Made by a program: the position numbers and the translations under genes
NCBI GenBank assembly: GCA_911728435.2
Contig: OU452214.1
Coordinates: forward strand, 9,984,105 to 10,048,104
Length of the DNA: 64,000 nt
Origin: Apoderus coryli
Taxonomy: Eukaryota; Arthropoda; Insecta; Coleoptera; Attelabidae
Direction of reading: 5' to 3'
Shown here: positions 10,943 through 22,774 of the stretch, one piece after another
Numbering within the stretch: position 1 is the first letter of the stretch
How the letters are laid out: each line of letters starts with the position of its first letter
The notes under the pieces: model-generated
What the model was told of the DNA's origin: nothing
Database searches by the model: none
Seen by the model: only the letters and a program-made list of their open reading frames with translations

Positions 10943-11399
10943 CTTTGCCTTTAATTTATTGTTAATAATATCAAAAACGTCGTCACTAATATTATTATTA
11001 CATCAACAACACTCCGTAGTGTTGATTTAGTAAAAACCGTATGAAAAGGTCGGGGCTAATAGACGACCGTATGCTTGAAAGTCAGGTCAACCAGTAATCC
11101 AAACAATGATAGGTAATAAAACGACAAACTAATCTTATCCATGTATGTATCGTTTAAGCAGAAAAAGAATCCGCCTTAATGGTCTTAATAAAATAACAGA
11201 AATTGTTTACTGTCTACTGTCTAGTCGTCCAACCGGAGATGGATATACCAGGCGTCCGCACTAAAAATTACACCAAAGCTTATCTGCCTAATTTACAGAG
11301 TGAGCAAAACTCAATGTCCCAGCTCTGATTTGAGAAAATGAACAACGATAGATAAATTCGGAAAAGAGGTTCTTAAATAGGAGTAAGTAAGCTCCATTT
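10943..11399. promoter_or_regulatory. Probable 5' UTR and promoter region of the alpha-mannosidase gene
   Basis: This lies immediately upstream of the mannosidase start on the minus strand and has no coding signal. A short inverted repeat (atcaacaacactccgtagtg ttgat, about 11002-11026) lies roughly 60 bp upstream of the ATG. I see no convincing TATA box or initiator, and the assignment rests only on position. Confidence 0.35.
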
Positions 11400-12035
11400 T
11401 AATCCATATTTCATGCTGGCTGTCAGTCGAGGTTTGCAAGTCGACGCAATCTATACTGACTTTTCCAAGGCGTTCGATAAGATTGATCACTCCCTGATTT
11501 AACAGAAGATGTGCGACGTTGGCTTCGGCAGGAATCTGATATCTTTTTTTCTCACTTCTATCTGGGAGCAAGGCAACAATTTGTTGAATACAATGGATTC
11601 AGTTCAAGTTCATTCACAGCCTCAAGTGGAATTCCGCAGGGCAGTACGTTGGCTCCTCTTCTCTTTGCAATATTCGTAAACGATATTGGCTCTGGTTTCA
11701 ATAGCAATTATTTGTTTGAAATTGTATCACACTGTTGTTTGTGAGAACGATTGCGTACAGCTTCAAACAGATCTGTGTCGGCTCTCCGAATGGTGTGATC
11801 TAAATAGACTTCCTCTAAATCTGAACAAATGTAAGTCGGTGACATTTACAAGACGTCAAGATCCGTTTACACCATCCATAATTCAAATTTAAAACGCTGC
11901 GCTTTAATCAAAGATCTTGGTGTATACTTGGATGGTGATTTATCTTTTAACTACCACATTGAGCCAGTTTCTACTAATGCTTTGCGAATGTTAGGATTTA
12001 TGTTTAGACAGACCAGAGAATTCAACATACTGACA
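11400..12035 (+). mobile_element. LINE G: RT fragment lacking the catalytic box
   Basis: The plus strand encodes VDAIYTDFSKAFDKIDHSL, then FVEYNGFSSSSFTASSG with IPQGSTLAPLLFAIFVNDIG, then LSEWCDLNRLPLNLNKCKSV, KDLGVYLDGDLSFNYHI and a short thumb region. The segment that should hold FADD (near 11715-11745) is deleted, so the copy cannot polymerise. Stops and frameshifts occur near 11500, 11740 and 11892. It resembles LINE D in family. Confidence 0.83.
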
Positions 12036-12957
12036 TAAAATTGAATAAAAAAGGATGACCATAGGCGGGTAAACGGGGGGACCCTTGCCTTAATTATAAC
12101 CTAACTTTTTTTTCTTGCGACTTTTATTCCATTTGTGTCAAAAATGTGATAAATTGAAGTTTTCTACATAAAAAAGGCATACTTGTTTTTTTATCGAAAA
12201 ACTTAAAGGTTTTCGAGAAATTCGAGTTTGAAGATTTCAGTATATGCAGTATCCATCTCTTTGTAAAAATATTATTTACATTTGTAATGATTGTCAAAAT
12301 GATATTTACTAAATTTGTTAAAATCAGTGTTTTTTCGTATGTAATTCGTCGTTATCCTTTCAAATTGTTTTTGATATTTTTTATGTTTAATTATTTAAGT
12401 TTTTATTTGTAGATTTAGAAGAAAAATTCATTCTTTATAAAAACGTCTGCTTCTCGAATTATTTGAAAGTCTCTTATGTGTTATTCTTTATTTATAAAAT
12501 TTATCAGATATCTACCTATACACATTGAGGTAAGTTATTAATTATTATATTACCTTGGTTTTGAAGTTTTAAAAGTACCTACATATATAAATTGTTGTTA
12601 TAGAACTTTGTGAATATAATGTCTAGCGAAGAAGAGCTAATTTGTACCCCGCCTGAGATTAGGGAATTCAGTTGCAGTCGTAGGAAAAGTATAGTCTGTA
12701 ACACGTGAGGAATCAGCTATTCTGAACTCGTGGACCGTCAAAGCAAATTTCCACTCGTTCAAACTATGCCACATTCCTCACTTGTTACAGAATATACTAT
12801 ACCGGACTTTGATGTATAAATTTTTATGCATTTTTTGATATCTTGGCCTTTTCGCGTTACCCATTTATATTTTTATATCGCTTTCTTTTGAAAATGTTCT
12901 TAACGCGTTCATAACGCCTAAAGGTAGGTAATAAAGCAGGTAGATTTCTGTGAGACA
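12036..12957. other. Non-coding stretch with one inverted repeat
   Basis: No protein-like frame is seen. An imperfect inverted repeat lies at 12688-12714 (agtatagtctgtaacacgtg aggaat) and 12773-12800 (attcctcacttgttacagaa tatactat), giving a possible hairpin or a very small MITE. Confidence 0.55.
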
Positions 12958-13982
12958 CCTGGAGCGGCACTCTGTAACAAAATAGCGATAGAGATTCCCT
13001 TCGCTTCGCTATTTCGTACTCTGTAACCAGATTCGGTATTTTCCGTGTCTAGCTGAACATGACCGAAGGGGCGATAGAGAAGCGAATGATAGAGACAACT
13101 TGAAAGGTGTTTCTATGATCCTTCTGTCTCAGTCTATTCAATCCATGCATGAGTTTTTTATCTTTCTTCATTCAATGGCAATAAAATGAAAAGAGGTTAG
13201 GTTATGGTTGTTTGTATTATGAATTTCAGGTGACATTATTTATTTTTTAGGTAAACTTCTTACAATAATTATAAACATTTATCGCGAAAAAGGTATAAAG
13301 GTAAGCATTTAATTTAAGACATTTTAACAAATATCATTTTTGAATGCGATCAAAATTTGTAAACAATGGTAGCAACCTAAGTATCTACCACTTTAAACTG
13401 TAAATTATTAATTAGGGATAGATACTTAGCTATGTAAGCATAGAGAATTGTAATAATATTAGTGTATCTATAAAACAAATTATAGGTCTTTATTTAGACA
13501 AAAAGTTCAATAAAACGCCTATCATCATGTAGACTAAATCCTTTTTCTAGCTCTATTTTCATGAATTCTTGCTATATTGTCGATTTTGTTACAAGAAATC
13601 TTTGCAGTGGCAACATTTTTAACAATCACATATACAACGCTTTTTGTAAAACCAAATAAAGAACTACTAAACACTATCAATCTATTAAGATTAAGCCCAA
13701 AATACAAAGTAAAATAAACAAAGGAAATGTGAGGTTAATGTCAATTAAATATCTTCTTATTATTGTATTTTTTCATGGCTTTAAGCAAATTTGTCGTATG
13801 TTTTCTAGACGCTTAGTAGTATTTTCTCTGTCCGATTGAGAAACACGAAGCTTAGCGAACTATTACCGAGGCTATAAGGATTCGCTTATAGAGTACCGAT
13901 AATGAAGTAATAGCGATCCTTATCGCTTGCTTATTCTCTATCTCTATCCTTAAAATTCATATTACAGAGTGCCGCTCCTGGG
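12958..13982. mobile_element. Non-autonomous inverted-repeat DNA element, about 1.0 kb
   Basis: The ends are inverted copies: cctggagcggcactctgtaa at 12958-12977 and ttacagagtgccgctcctgg at 13962-13981, with one mismatch in about 20 bp. The interior has no transposase and contains short repeated gatagag/cgatag words near both ends (12985-13095 and 13855-13950) that extend the self-complementarity. The CAGGAGCGG start is hAT-like in style, but I could not identify an 8-bp target duplication, so the superfamily is open. Confidence 0.65.
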
Positions 13983-14880
13983 GAATTCCTAATCTAAGTT
14001 ATGGTCGACGCCTAGTAAATCGCAAATTTCGGTTCAGTTGGTTTTTGTTTAAGAATCGTGTAAGAAACAAGTAAAACAGTTAAAGAAATTCAAGAACACC
14101 TCAACGCTATAATTGTCTAGGCATGATCATGTAAAAAATATACAGAATATCATTTAAAATGTTGTAGTGAAGGGCATATATTTCCAAATATAGGGCACTA
14201 GTATCATAGGTCCGCTTAAAAACCCTTAAACAGTTTAAATTTTCTGTCAAATTCAAAATGAGTAAGTTATCGCTGGGTCGCCCTGTACGCCAACATAGAG
14301 ATAATACGATCTGAAAGGTCTGCACAATCTTGGTGCTTACGATAAATATATTTTAAAAACAAAACGTAGCTTTGTTTCATATTATTGATAAAGCAGACAA
14401 AGAAAAATCATATCTATCGCACTCTACTGTAAGGGAATATTCGATAAGACATGTTTATTTATAAATAACTCGGTATGTTGTGCTGACAGCTACAAACAAC
14501 AACAGAAATGACCCGTGTTATCGTAAACAAACGATCTGCCTAAACACAATTATATCAGTAAGTGTATACTGAGTGTCTCCTACGTTAGCGATCTAAGACA
14601 AAGGCGACTCGATAGAAATACAATCAACAAAATAACAGAAGCGGGTCATATTTAAAGCTGCCCTAGGCGGCTTGTCCTATGAAGCAAGTGAAGCGACGCT
14701 TCACCTAAATAACCAGTAAATTTAATAATATTTAAGTATTTAATTCTATTTTATTGTGTAATTATTTTTCTCCATATAAAATTTAAACAATAAATTAATG
14801 TATACTTAATTTTCAACCTACTTTACCATACAACTGTAATTTTGATCACATTACTCGCCAAACTTAGGGTTTGATAAATC
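13983..14880. other. Stretch without recognised genes
   Basis: AT-rich sequence. A 72-codon minus-strand frame at 14107-14325 resembles no family I can name and may be decayed transposon DNA. Confidence 0.45.
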
Positions 14881-15444
14881 GTCACTGAGCTGGTTTACAG
14901 GATACTTATACGGTCGAAAGCAGAGAGTAAAGTTAGATCGAGAGTTCTCGGGACGGTCACAAACCAGAAGTGGTGTCCCACAAGGAAGCATTCTTGGACC
15001 GCTTTTGTTCTCTCTTTACATCTTTGACATTTTAAAATCATTTCAGCACTCCAATATACATATGTATGCAGATGATATACAAGTATATTCGTCCTTTACT
15101 TCCACTAACGCAGGGACTGTCTTGAATATTATAAATAGGGAACTAACACAGTTTTCTGGTTGGTGCGCTGATAACGGATTGCGCTTGAATCCTAAAAAGA
15201 CCGTGGGCTTGTGCATTGGTAATGCGCGTCATAGCAGTGCGATTACTCAGCAGTTTAGCGTTCGAATTGGCAGCGATATTATCTCTTGGGTTCAAAAAGT
15301 TTGCGATTTAGGTGTTGTGCTTGATTCTCATTTGAATTTCAACGAGCATTGCAGCAGTGTATGCAAGAATTCCCTTTTTAAATTACGCTCTATATATCAT
15401 CTGAAACATCTCGTGGATGAGTCTAATAAGCTCAAATTCATTAA
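14881..15444 (+). mobile_element. LINE H, 5' piece (RT palm and thumb)
   Basis: The plus strand encodes LSWFTGYLYGRKQRVKLD, TRSGVPQGSILGPLLFSLYI, HMYADDIQVYSS (intact catalytic YADD), LRLNPKKTVGLCIGN and VCDLGVVLDSHLNFNEH. It stops at KLKFI, where an inverted-repeat element is inserted. The 3' half resumes at 16614. An earlier frameshift lies near 14990. Confidence 0.87.
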
Positions 15445-16613
15445 CCCAGTAAACACATATACGTAAATTAAACGTTGGTTCAACGTGTCAGTCGTTGATA
15501 ATTGGTCTTACGTTAGAAAAGTGACGGTTTATTTTAAGTTTAATTTTACACCGTTCAGTTTAAACGTTATAGACATGTGTTTTTATTATCTAAATACAAC
15601 TACGTGCATTAATTATTTTTAATTAACGTTGTATATGTATTATAAATAAACCATAAAATAAAAACGTTTGTTTTAGGTGTTTTTTAAACGCGTGTTGTCA
15701 AAATTAAACGTGTGTTGTCCAAATTAAAAACGTTTATAAAACGTTCTTTATGTAATTTATAATAAACCGGTATTTATAGCTAAAATAACGTTAGAAAATG
15801 TTCATTAGAAGCGCATAATTTTTAGAGGCGACAATAAAAACGTTAAAATGACGTTTTTTAAGTATTTTATAATAATCCGAAAATTACAGTTAAGGTAACG
15901 TGTAAAATAAACCAAAAAGTTGGATTGCTGGTTGTAAATATGCAAAAATCCGTTTGTTTTTTTTTTGTGTTATTCAATATTTTTATATAAAATATTGTCA
16001 AAAAGAAATTATTCGATACAACGTAAGTTTTGGCGACAGAAAGCTGCATAGATCGCCGAAACGTGCATTATTGTATCGTATAATTTTGTAAGTTATATTT
16101 GACCACAATATTTAATATTAAAAAAACCCAAATGTTTATATTTTTTATTTAACAAAAAGGGCATTATTTTTTCATCAAACTTTTGTATCAACTCAACAAT
16201 GGAAATCTGGTAGTTTTATTGATTTATTCCATACATTTTATCAACGTATATTTCACGTTACAAAAATATATAAAAGCAACTTTAAATAACATGAAATCAA
16301 ACGTTATTTAACTGTTTCTAAAATGCGTAATTAATACGATTACACAAACGTTTTTTTAAAGCTAATAATTAACATTTGTGTAAACGTATTATTAACGTAT
16401 TTTAGAAACATATAAATAACGTTTGATTTCACAGTTGAATATATATATACATAAATACAACACGTTTTTTTTTAAAGCATTTAACTAACGTTTCGTTATG
16501 TAACGTGAAACAGTACGACATATCAAAGTCAAATGTACGTATCTAATGTATCTTTTTCTGGAAAGGTGTTTTGTAATGATAAACGTTAAATAAACGTATG
16601 TGTGTTTACTGGG
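15445..16613. mobile_element. 1169-bp ACGT-rich inverted-repeat element inserted in LINE H
   Basis: The termini are inverted: cccagtaaacacatatacgt at 15445-15464 and acgtatgtgtgtttactggg at 16594-16613, with one mismatch in 20 bp. Removing the insert restores the LINE reading frame around KALIYPQLDYC with a two-base duplication (AA). The left flank reads TTAA directly before CCC, as for piggyBac-type insertions, but the right flank lacks a full TTAA. The interior has no ORF but holds about 30 ACGT words, mostly as AACGTT or AACGTTT, and a 140-bp palindrome. The superfamily is unresolved. Confidence 0.8.
16292..16431. repeat. 140-bp imperfect palindrome inside the ACGT-rich element
   Basis: Outer arms tgaaatcaaacgttattta and taaataacgtttgatttca are exact complements. 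Inner parts (gtttctaaaatgcgt, and acgtattttagaaac) continue the pairing with mismatches, around a loop near 16350-16375. Confidence 0.85.
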
Positions 16614-17031
16614 AAAGCTCTAATTTACCCACAACTTGATTATTGTTTTTCTGTTTATCTTGTGTGAGTGCAGAACTCATGTGTTCGATTTGTGTGCACA
16701 GTTCCTTTTGCGGCACATGTCATTCCGTTTTATGAGAGATTGGGGGTACCGAAGTTGAATTCCAGATTCGAGTACCTATACACCTCATTACTACATAAAA
16801 TCTACCATTCCGGAGAGCCTCAGTATTTGTATAGTTTGTTGTGTAGACGTTCTAGTGGGCATGATGTTAATATACGGGTTAATACATTTACAATCCCTAA
16901 GCATCACACATCAAAATTTCAGGGTTCTTTTTCATATATGGCCTCACTGATTTTAAATAAAGTGATTGATATAATTGACTTACCATTAAACTTATTTCAG
17001 AGAGAAGTTAAACTAATAATTTACCCATAGG
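16614..17031 (+). mobile_element. LINE H, 3' piece (C-terminal domain)
   Basis: The frame resumes with KALIYPQLDYCFSVYLV and continues through a stop and frame change to FAAHVIPFYERLGVPKLNSR, LLHKIYHSGEPQYLYSLLCR and a C-terminal KVIDIIDLPLNLFQREVK, ending at 17028-17030. This is the normal C-terminus of Jockey-type LINEs and continues the piece ending at 15444. Confidence 0.85.
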
Positions 17032-18654
17032 CTCAATGTTTTGTTAATTGTGGATGGGTTTTTTTTAAATTGTAACATTTTTTCTTTTTTTTCTATTTTT
17101 TGTACATTTGTGCAAGGGAAAATATCACAATACCGTCTTTTATTCATGATGTTGATAATATTAATGATTTTTTTGTGGCCACTAAACAGTGTGCGCCTTT
17201 AGAATAGACTTATAGAACCCATAAGTACGGTTGATTTGCAGATTTTTTTCCTTTAAGGTTTATTATATGCTCTTCTATTTCTTGAACTGTTTTAGCACAA
17301 AATAAAAAAGATTCTTGAGAGTCTTTTATTGTGTACTTTAAATGGCTTATCTTTCCACTGGCACCTTTGAAACATATAGCTTAGCGGATAGCACTAAATA
17401 TCCATGAAGAGCCCATAAAATTTCTCCCCTCGTATCGGCGGGTTTTCAACATTACAAAGGAATACCGCACTGTGTTTTTTTTCGTTTTAAACTTTAGTTT
17501 TGTAAATGGTACTTATATAAAAGGATTACTACTTACCTTATATTTCTACATTTGTTGTATTATTTGGGAACAAATTTTAAAAATAGATTTAGGAACACAC
17601 TTCACTTTTCAACTGTATACATTTAACTAAACAAAACAAAAAGGACGCGTAAACAAAAAGTCTATGAGAATGTCATAATGTCAATGTTTTGAGTATTCAG
17701 TCTATGGTCCGGGTGCATTGATTTGCGCGCGTTATTCAGAATTTAATGGTTAGGTTCGTAAAATTAATGTTTAGCATCCATTGAATCAACGATGATCGTT
17801 TATTAGTTTTTATGTTCGCTGTTCATAGGTGTATGATTTACAAATTATTGTGTTAAAGGCGAAGAGCATAAATTAATAAATTTAAAACATTGAAGCAATA
17901 AATAGTGACATTATATTGATGAAAAAAAAACATAAATTTTCGATGTCTTGCATTTATTGATTAATGTTTCATCGTACATTGTTTCTATGTATGAAATTAT
18001 TAATTTATGATCAAAATTCATTGTAACAGTGACCAATTCATAATATTAATGTTCAAAATATTGATGACAACCATTCATTGGTTTTACGTACAATATTTTT
18101 TTCAGTGTACATTTTCACTAATGTGTCTGTTTCTTGTTAAAAATATAGAGACACACCTGTACCAGATATAAATAAATGTCTGATAAATATAAATCAAGAT
18201 ATATGCATAAAAGCAGAGCTTTTAAAAATACCTGGTCTGAGACGTATTATGATTTGCTAACAGGTGTGACAGAATCTTTTCCAGGGATGGTGTTCGGGCG
18301 ATTGAACAATTTTTTACCGAGCTGTCTAATCCTAGACATTATTTAAAATAAATAATATTTTAATTTAATATTAACTAAAAAACTATACTACTACGCCTAT
18401 GATTAAATATTCACAAACTTCACAATTCGTGCTGATAGTTTGCAATTTTTACTTAATAGCATTTTTTAAACGTTCCATATTTTACTTTCACTTTTCCCTT
18501 AGGTTGCATTTTTAATAATTTATATTGAATATTTGTACATAATAATGTGAATTAGATTAGTAACAATTTTAGCTGTTTTCAGCATTATTTTGTATATAAA
18601 TAGTCGATTAATATTTAATAAAATCAAATTCAATCAAACATTGTTTCTCAATAA
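17032..18654. other. AT-rich stretch with possible decayed elements
   Basis: A minus-strand frame at about 17345-17160 encodes YTIKDSQESFLFCAKTVQEI, which looks like an eroded repetitive ORF of a family I cannot name. From about 17715 to 18110 the words attgat, tcattg and attaatg recur in both orientations and the right side ends in ttttttcagtgtac. That composition resembles a MITE, but its left terminus is not clear. Confidence 0.4.
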
Positions 18655-18806
18655 CCACCACTGTTGCACAAGTCACCTTTATGCCTAGTAGAGGAATGAG
18701 ACTGCTCTTCCTAACAGTGGTTCCTAACTAACAAACCAACACTGTTGAATAAGTAACCTTTATGCCAAGTAGGGGAGTGAGACTGCTCTTCCTAACAGTG
18801 TTGCTT
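18655..18806 (+). repeat. Two tandem 65-bp hairpin-type repeats
   Basis: Unit 1 (about 18658-18722) starts ccactgttgcacaagtcacc and ends cttcctaacagtgg; unit 2 (about 18738-18806) starts aacactgttgaataagtaac and ends cttcctaacagtgttg. Both share tttatgcc and gagactgctcttcctaacag. The ends of each unit are complementary (cactgtt and aacagtg). Confidence 0.8.
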
Positions 18807-20176
18807 AACTATTACCACTGCTCTCAGCCACCCAAGCGAGAGCAAAGTAATCTTCGGAGGGATAAAACTAATCACCCTTCGAACACGAGCAAAACTTCTT
18901 TTATTTGTTTATAAATTTTGTAACACATACAAACACTGCAATAAATTTGTTTACATTGGTTATACACAACAATAATAATACCTCAATATAATATCTCACC
19001 TGCCCCTAAGCTTTCTACAGTTCAAATTAATAATATTTATTACTAAAGAAATTTGCCAATAATGGACAGTGTTGTTATGTTTGATTTAGTTTGAAAAACA
19101 CGTATTGCTTTCCAATGTTATGTTTAATTTACTTTGGCGCTATTGCTAACACCAAAGTTATGTTTTAGTTTAATTTAGTTTGTTTCTATTATATTTAGTT
19201 ATTTAATTTAATTTGGTACTATACTTTAAAGATCATTCAAACACTTTAATTTTTAATTACTAATTCTTTATTAATATTGTTTCACAAGGTTTCTGTTTGA
19301 AGAATAAAAATGACCTGAATGGTCTGACTGGTTTGAACTAACTGAACTTACTTACTAGACTGAACTGACTCAACTGAACTGTCTTACAAGATTATGCCTT
19401 TTTATATCTTATATCTAAAGAGTCATTAAAAATGGTTAAACATGTATTAGGGGTTAGTTTTTATATTGATAGAAAGAAAGGTGTGAAACCTATTAGAGGG
19501 TTTTATGGTAACATAATATTTTATGTTATCTTACAATAAAGTTTACAATATTATGACCATGCTAAAAGAAAAATATACCCTATCAAACATAAATGTGGTT
19601 TCACACCGTAAAATTAAGGGATCCCGAAAAGTAATAACATTAGGTAAAACAGCTTATCAATTGTTAAATATGGTTTACATCATAAGTGTAGTAAATGATA
19701 TACAGGGTGTCCTGTGGGAAGGATCATAACAGTGTGTTTGGATCAAAGAATAACAAATTATATTCAATCGTTAAAATACTCATAGAAATGTAGGTAGATA
19801 AAATAGTTAAATAAAAAATATCTTTCTCATTTAACACTCTCTGAGGCATCTATTGGATATTTATAAAAATATAATATATTAGTATTATAGAAAAGCAACA
19901 ATTTATTTAGAGGTATTTACATAAAACACAGGACAGGAGTAGGATCTTAAGTGTATCTGTTACACAGGTAGCATAAAAGTAATTTGATTGACAGTTTCGT
20001 AAAATGTGTTTTATTTAGTATTATTATGAAGTAACTGTAATAAACTGTTTTGCTCTGAATCAGAAGCAACAAATAAAAAAAAACTACGTATTTGGTATAT
20101 TTCTTACAAATTTCTATAATTCTGTTAATTAAACTTAACTAGACAAATTATCTTAATTTCTTTTAACTAAAAGATA
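18807..20176. other. Stretch without recognised genes
   Basis: AT-rich DNA. The 68-codon frame at 19523-19729 has no family resemblance. A tacagggtgtcctgtgg block at about 19697 looks like a Tc1/mariner-type end, without a visible partner. Confidence 0.45.
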
Positions 20177-21004
20177 CGAGCGTTGTCTTTTATATTTCGG
20201 GATTTGGCAACCCTGGTGTTGCAATCTGGCAACTGACAGCTCTATCGTAAAGTTGGACATTTTTGAGGTTATACGTACTCAGAACGTTTTGACATACGAA
20301 CGCTATTTGAGGTGTCGACTTGACGTACAAATTGCTAGTTCTCTTCTTGTTGCTTATATAATTTCTGTATAAGATACGCGAGAATTTTGAGTTTCTTTTT
20401 TGGGCGAAGATTACTTTGCTTCACATACCTGATAAATAATAACATACCGAATTTGGTATATTTCACATGCTTTGTACTGTTCTCATTATTTATATAGGGT
20501 TTCTTATTACATATTATATTTGTATGGTTTGTAGTTTTTCACAAATCTAATTACTCACATCTTCTTGGCTAAGAACTTATTTGTTTTAGTTTGTGATCCA
20601 GTTCTCGGCGATAACGGTCGTTTTTATATTCCCAAATAACTGATTCCAATTTATCAAAACTCTGTTATTCCACTAGCCACAATATCAACTCCAAATTTGT
20701 TTGAAACAGAAAAATGACAAATTGCGATCAGGTATGGAAAGCAATTCATTTACTACATGGCAAAGGTGTCGAGACTGTGGTGATCTTCTGCACAATTTTC
20801 AGATGATACAGTGTGTACTGTGTTTGGCAGCACATTGAAAGGTATGATAAACATTTATGTAATAATACTGTGTTGTTTGGGTATGCTAAAATCATGCTTT
20901 ACTTCGACTTCAATGTTGCCAACCTTTGAAAATAAAATTCCTCACAACCGCTCCAAATTAGTTTACCAGTAACTTAAAAGATTCATCTCGGCTAAAAATA
21001 GAAT

Positions 21005-21608
21005 TAAATCGTGAACATTTTCGTGCGATTATTTTTTACAACTTTCGACGTGGATTAACTCAGCGTGGATGAAGTTAATTCTATTTTTAGCGATGCAGCT
21101 CTATCAAAAGCCAGTGTGTATCGATGGTATGGTGAATTCAATCGTGGTCGTAGTTCACTTCTAGACGAATTTCGTGAAGGTCGTCCAAAATCAGTTGTTG
21201 TTCCGAGAGCCATTGATGCTGTGCGCGAACTGATATTGCAAGATGGTCATGTGACCTATCAAGAGATGGAGACAACCTTAGGCATTAGTGAGACCAGCAT
21301 ACATTCAATATTGCATAAACATTTGACTGTCAAAAAAATTTGTTCGCGTTGGATCCCACACAAGTTGTCAATCGCTCAAAAAAAGGCTCGTGTCGATTGG
21401 TCGAAAAAAATGCTCAAAAAATACAATCGCAGTGCTTCGAAACACGTCTATGACATCATGACAGGTGATGAATCGTAGATTTACGCGTATGAACTGGAGA
21501 GTAAGCAGCAGTAGATTGTATGGGTGTTTCAAGATGAACCAAATGCAACAAAAGTTGTTCGCGCACGAAGCACTTCCAAGCAAATGGTCGCCTGTGTTTT
21601 CGGAAAAT
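21005..21608 (+). pseudogene. Mariner transposase, N-terminal half
   Basis: The frame before 21065 reads NREHFRAIIFYNFRRGLTQ. After a frameshift the 137-codon frame (21065-21478) encodes KASVYRWYGEFNRGRSSL, an HTH with GISETSIHSILHKHLTVKKI, the WIPHKLSIAQKKAR linker and the first catalytic Asp in MTGDES. A stop (TAG) replaces the conserved Trp at 21476, after which WVFQDEPNATKVVRARS-like sequence continues to the junction. This is an insect mariner of the DD34D type, broken here by a frameshift, two stops (21476 and 21511) and the insertion. Confidence 0.88.
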
Positions 21609-22336
21609 GTTCTTATTCCTTTTCTTCATTGTTTTTTTATTTGACGACAACGGAATGAAATCATCTGTGTGAAAACTATGGTAATGCGTTAATTCTTCAT
21701 TATTACTGACTTTACTATTGTTTTCTGTTAGATCTAAATCAATAACTTCCTCAACAACTTTTTTAGGTGTTGAGGAAAATATCACTGCATCTTTTTTAAG
21801 ACCACAATATTTATCCTTCTTTTTACGACGCTTTTTTATCTTAACTTTCCTCTTATTATCTTCCTTCACGTGAATAACTTTCGTACTAGGTTTAGTTACG
21901 GATATATTTGATGTTTGTCGACAAAATCCACAGGTTATTTGCAAAGCATTAGTTCGTTTTAGACATGATTCTATTTGCCCATTCTTCCTTAATCTCTTCA
22001 AATATCTAGCTTGATATCTAGTTAACACTTTTTCGTTGTTACGTCGTTTAACAACTTTTTCTGCAAACTTTAAACGAGGCACTTTCTCAACTCTATTATG
22101 CGCTGGACCTTGGGAGTAGTTTATAAGGCATCGTTGACATCGTATAGTGTTTTTTGTGGTTGTTGGTGGTAGTGAGATGTGGCGGCGCAGCTCCATTAAC
22201 CGACATTTTATTGAGTAAAATGAGTTTAAAATCGGTGCGTTTTTTGGAGCAACTCTGTTTAAATTATGGAGGAAACTTATTGAGTTTTCAAAGAGGACTT
22301 TTTCTTCAATTCTTGGACCTGACATTATTTATTTTA
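21609..22336 (-). CDS. Captured host-like ORF (possible C18orf21/UPF0711-type protein), fused at its 3' end to antisense mariner
   Basis: A minus-strand frame starts at ATG 22325 and stays open to 21456; its last 50 or so residues are antisense mariner sequence. The foreign part, about 235 residues, has two Cys pairs, CQRC near residue 63 and CGFC near residue 133. Between them are HNRVEKVPRLKFAEKV and LTRYQARYLKRL, followed by a Lys-rich stretch with KYCGLKKDAV. The spacing of CxxC, NRV-P-K/R-L and TCxxC recalls the C18orf21 (UPF0711) family, linked to RNase MRP in vertebrates, but this is a memory-based match. It is intronless, has no own stop codon, and is absent from ordinary mariners. 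It is either a captured or retrocopied gene fragment or filler DNA. Confidence 0.5.
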
Positions 22337-22490
22337 CAAGAGTGGTACACCAGTTGTCTTCCAAGAAATCAGCAAAACCAACCGCCAAAGACGAAGACTC
22401 TTCACCACGACAATGCGAGCTCTCACACATCGGCTCAAACAACTGCATTTTTGAGCACCCAAAACATCGATTTGATGAGTCTTCCGACGC
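22337..22490 (+). pseudogene. Mariner transposase, second catalytic Asp block
   Basis: The plus strand encodes EWYT, a small deletion, CLPRNQQNQPPKTKT-like sequence and then LHHDNASSHTSAQTTAFLST with the second catalytic Asp (HHDN), ending NIDLMSLP. Similarity to mariner stops abruptly at about 22490 and resumes at 25560. Confidence 0.85.
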
Positions 22491-22754
22491 ACAATGGAGT
22501 ATATAGACTAAAAACCTGGTCAAAAGTCGGAATTACAAAGAATAGCGGAACGCCTTGGTACTATCTGTTTCTATTAAGTAAATAACCCCTCTATGATATT
22601 TTGTTCCTCTCTTGCCCCTCAGTATCCACTGGGCGACACACAATTAGTCGTCATTTAATGCGAAACGTTGTTTTATAGATGCTCTTCGTTTTTTATGTGA
22701 TTTTCAGCAGCCGTTTAAGTTGTTTTGTGAATAGTTATTGTGTTCATTTGGACC

Positions 22755-22774
22755 AATGGTTCCCAAAGTGGGCG
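22755..22774. repeat. hAT-like terminal sequence used as LINE target
   Basis: The sequence caatggttcccaaagtgggcg resembles the terminus of hAT-type transposons (cagtggttcccaa). It continues after the LINE at 24605 with ctgtaggcctaaagggg. The LINE sits between the two parts, with the last nine bases duplicated. Confidence 0.5.
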
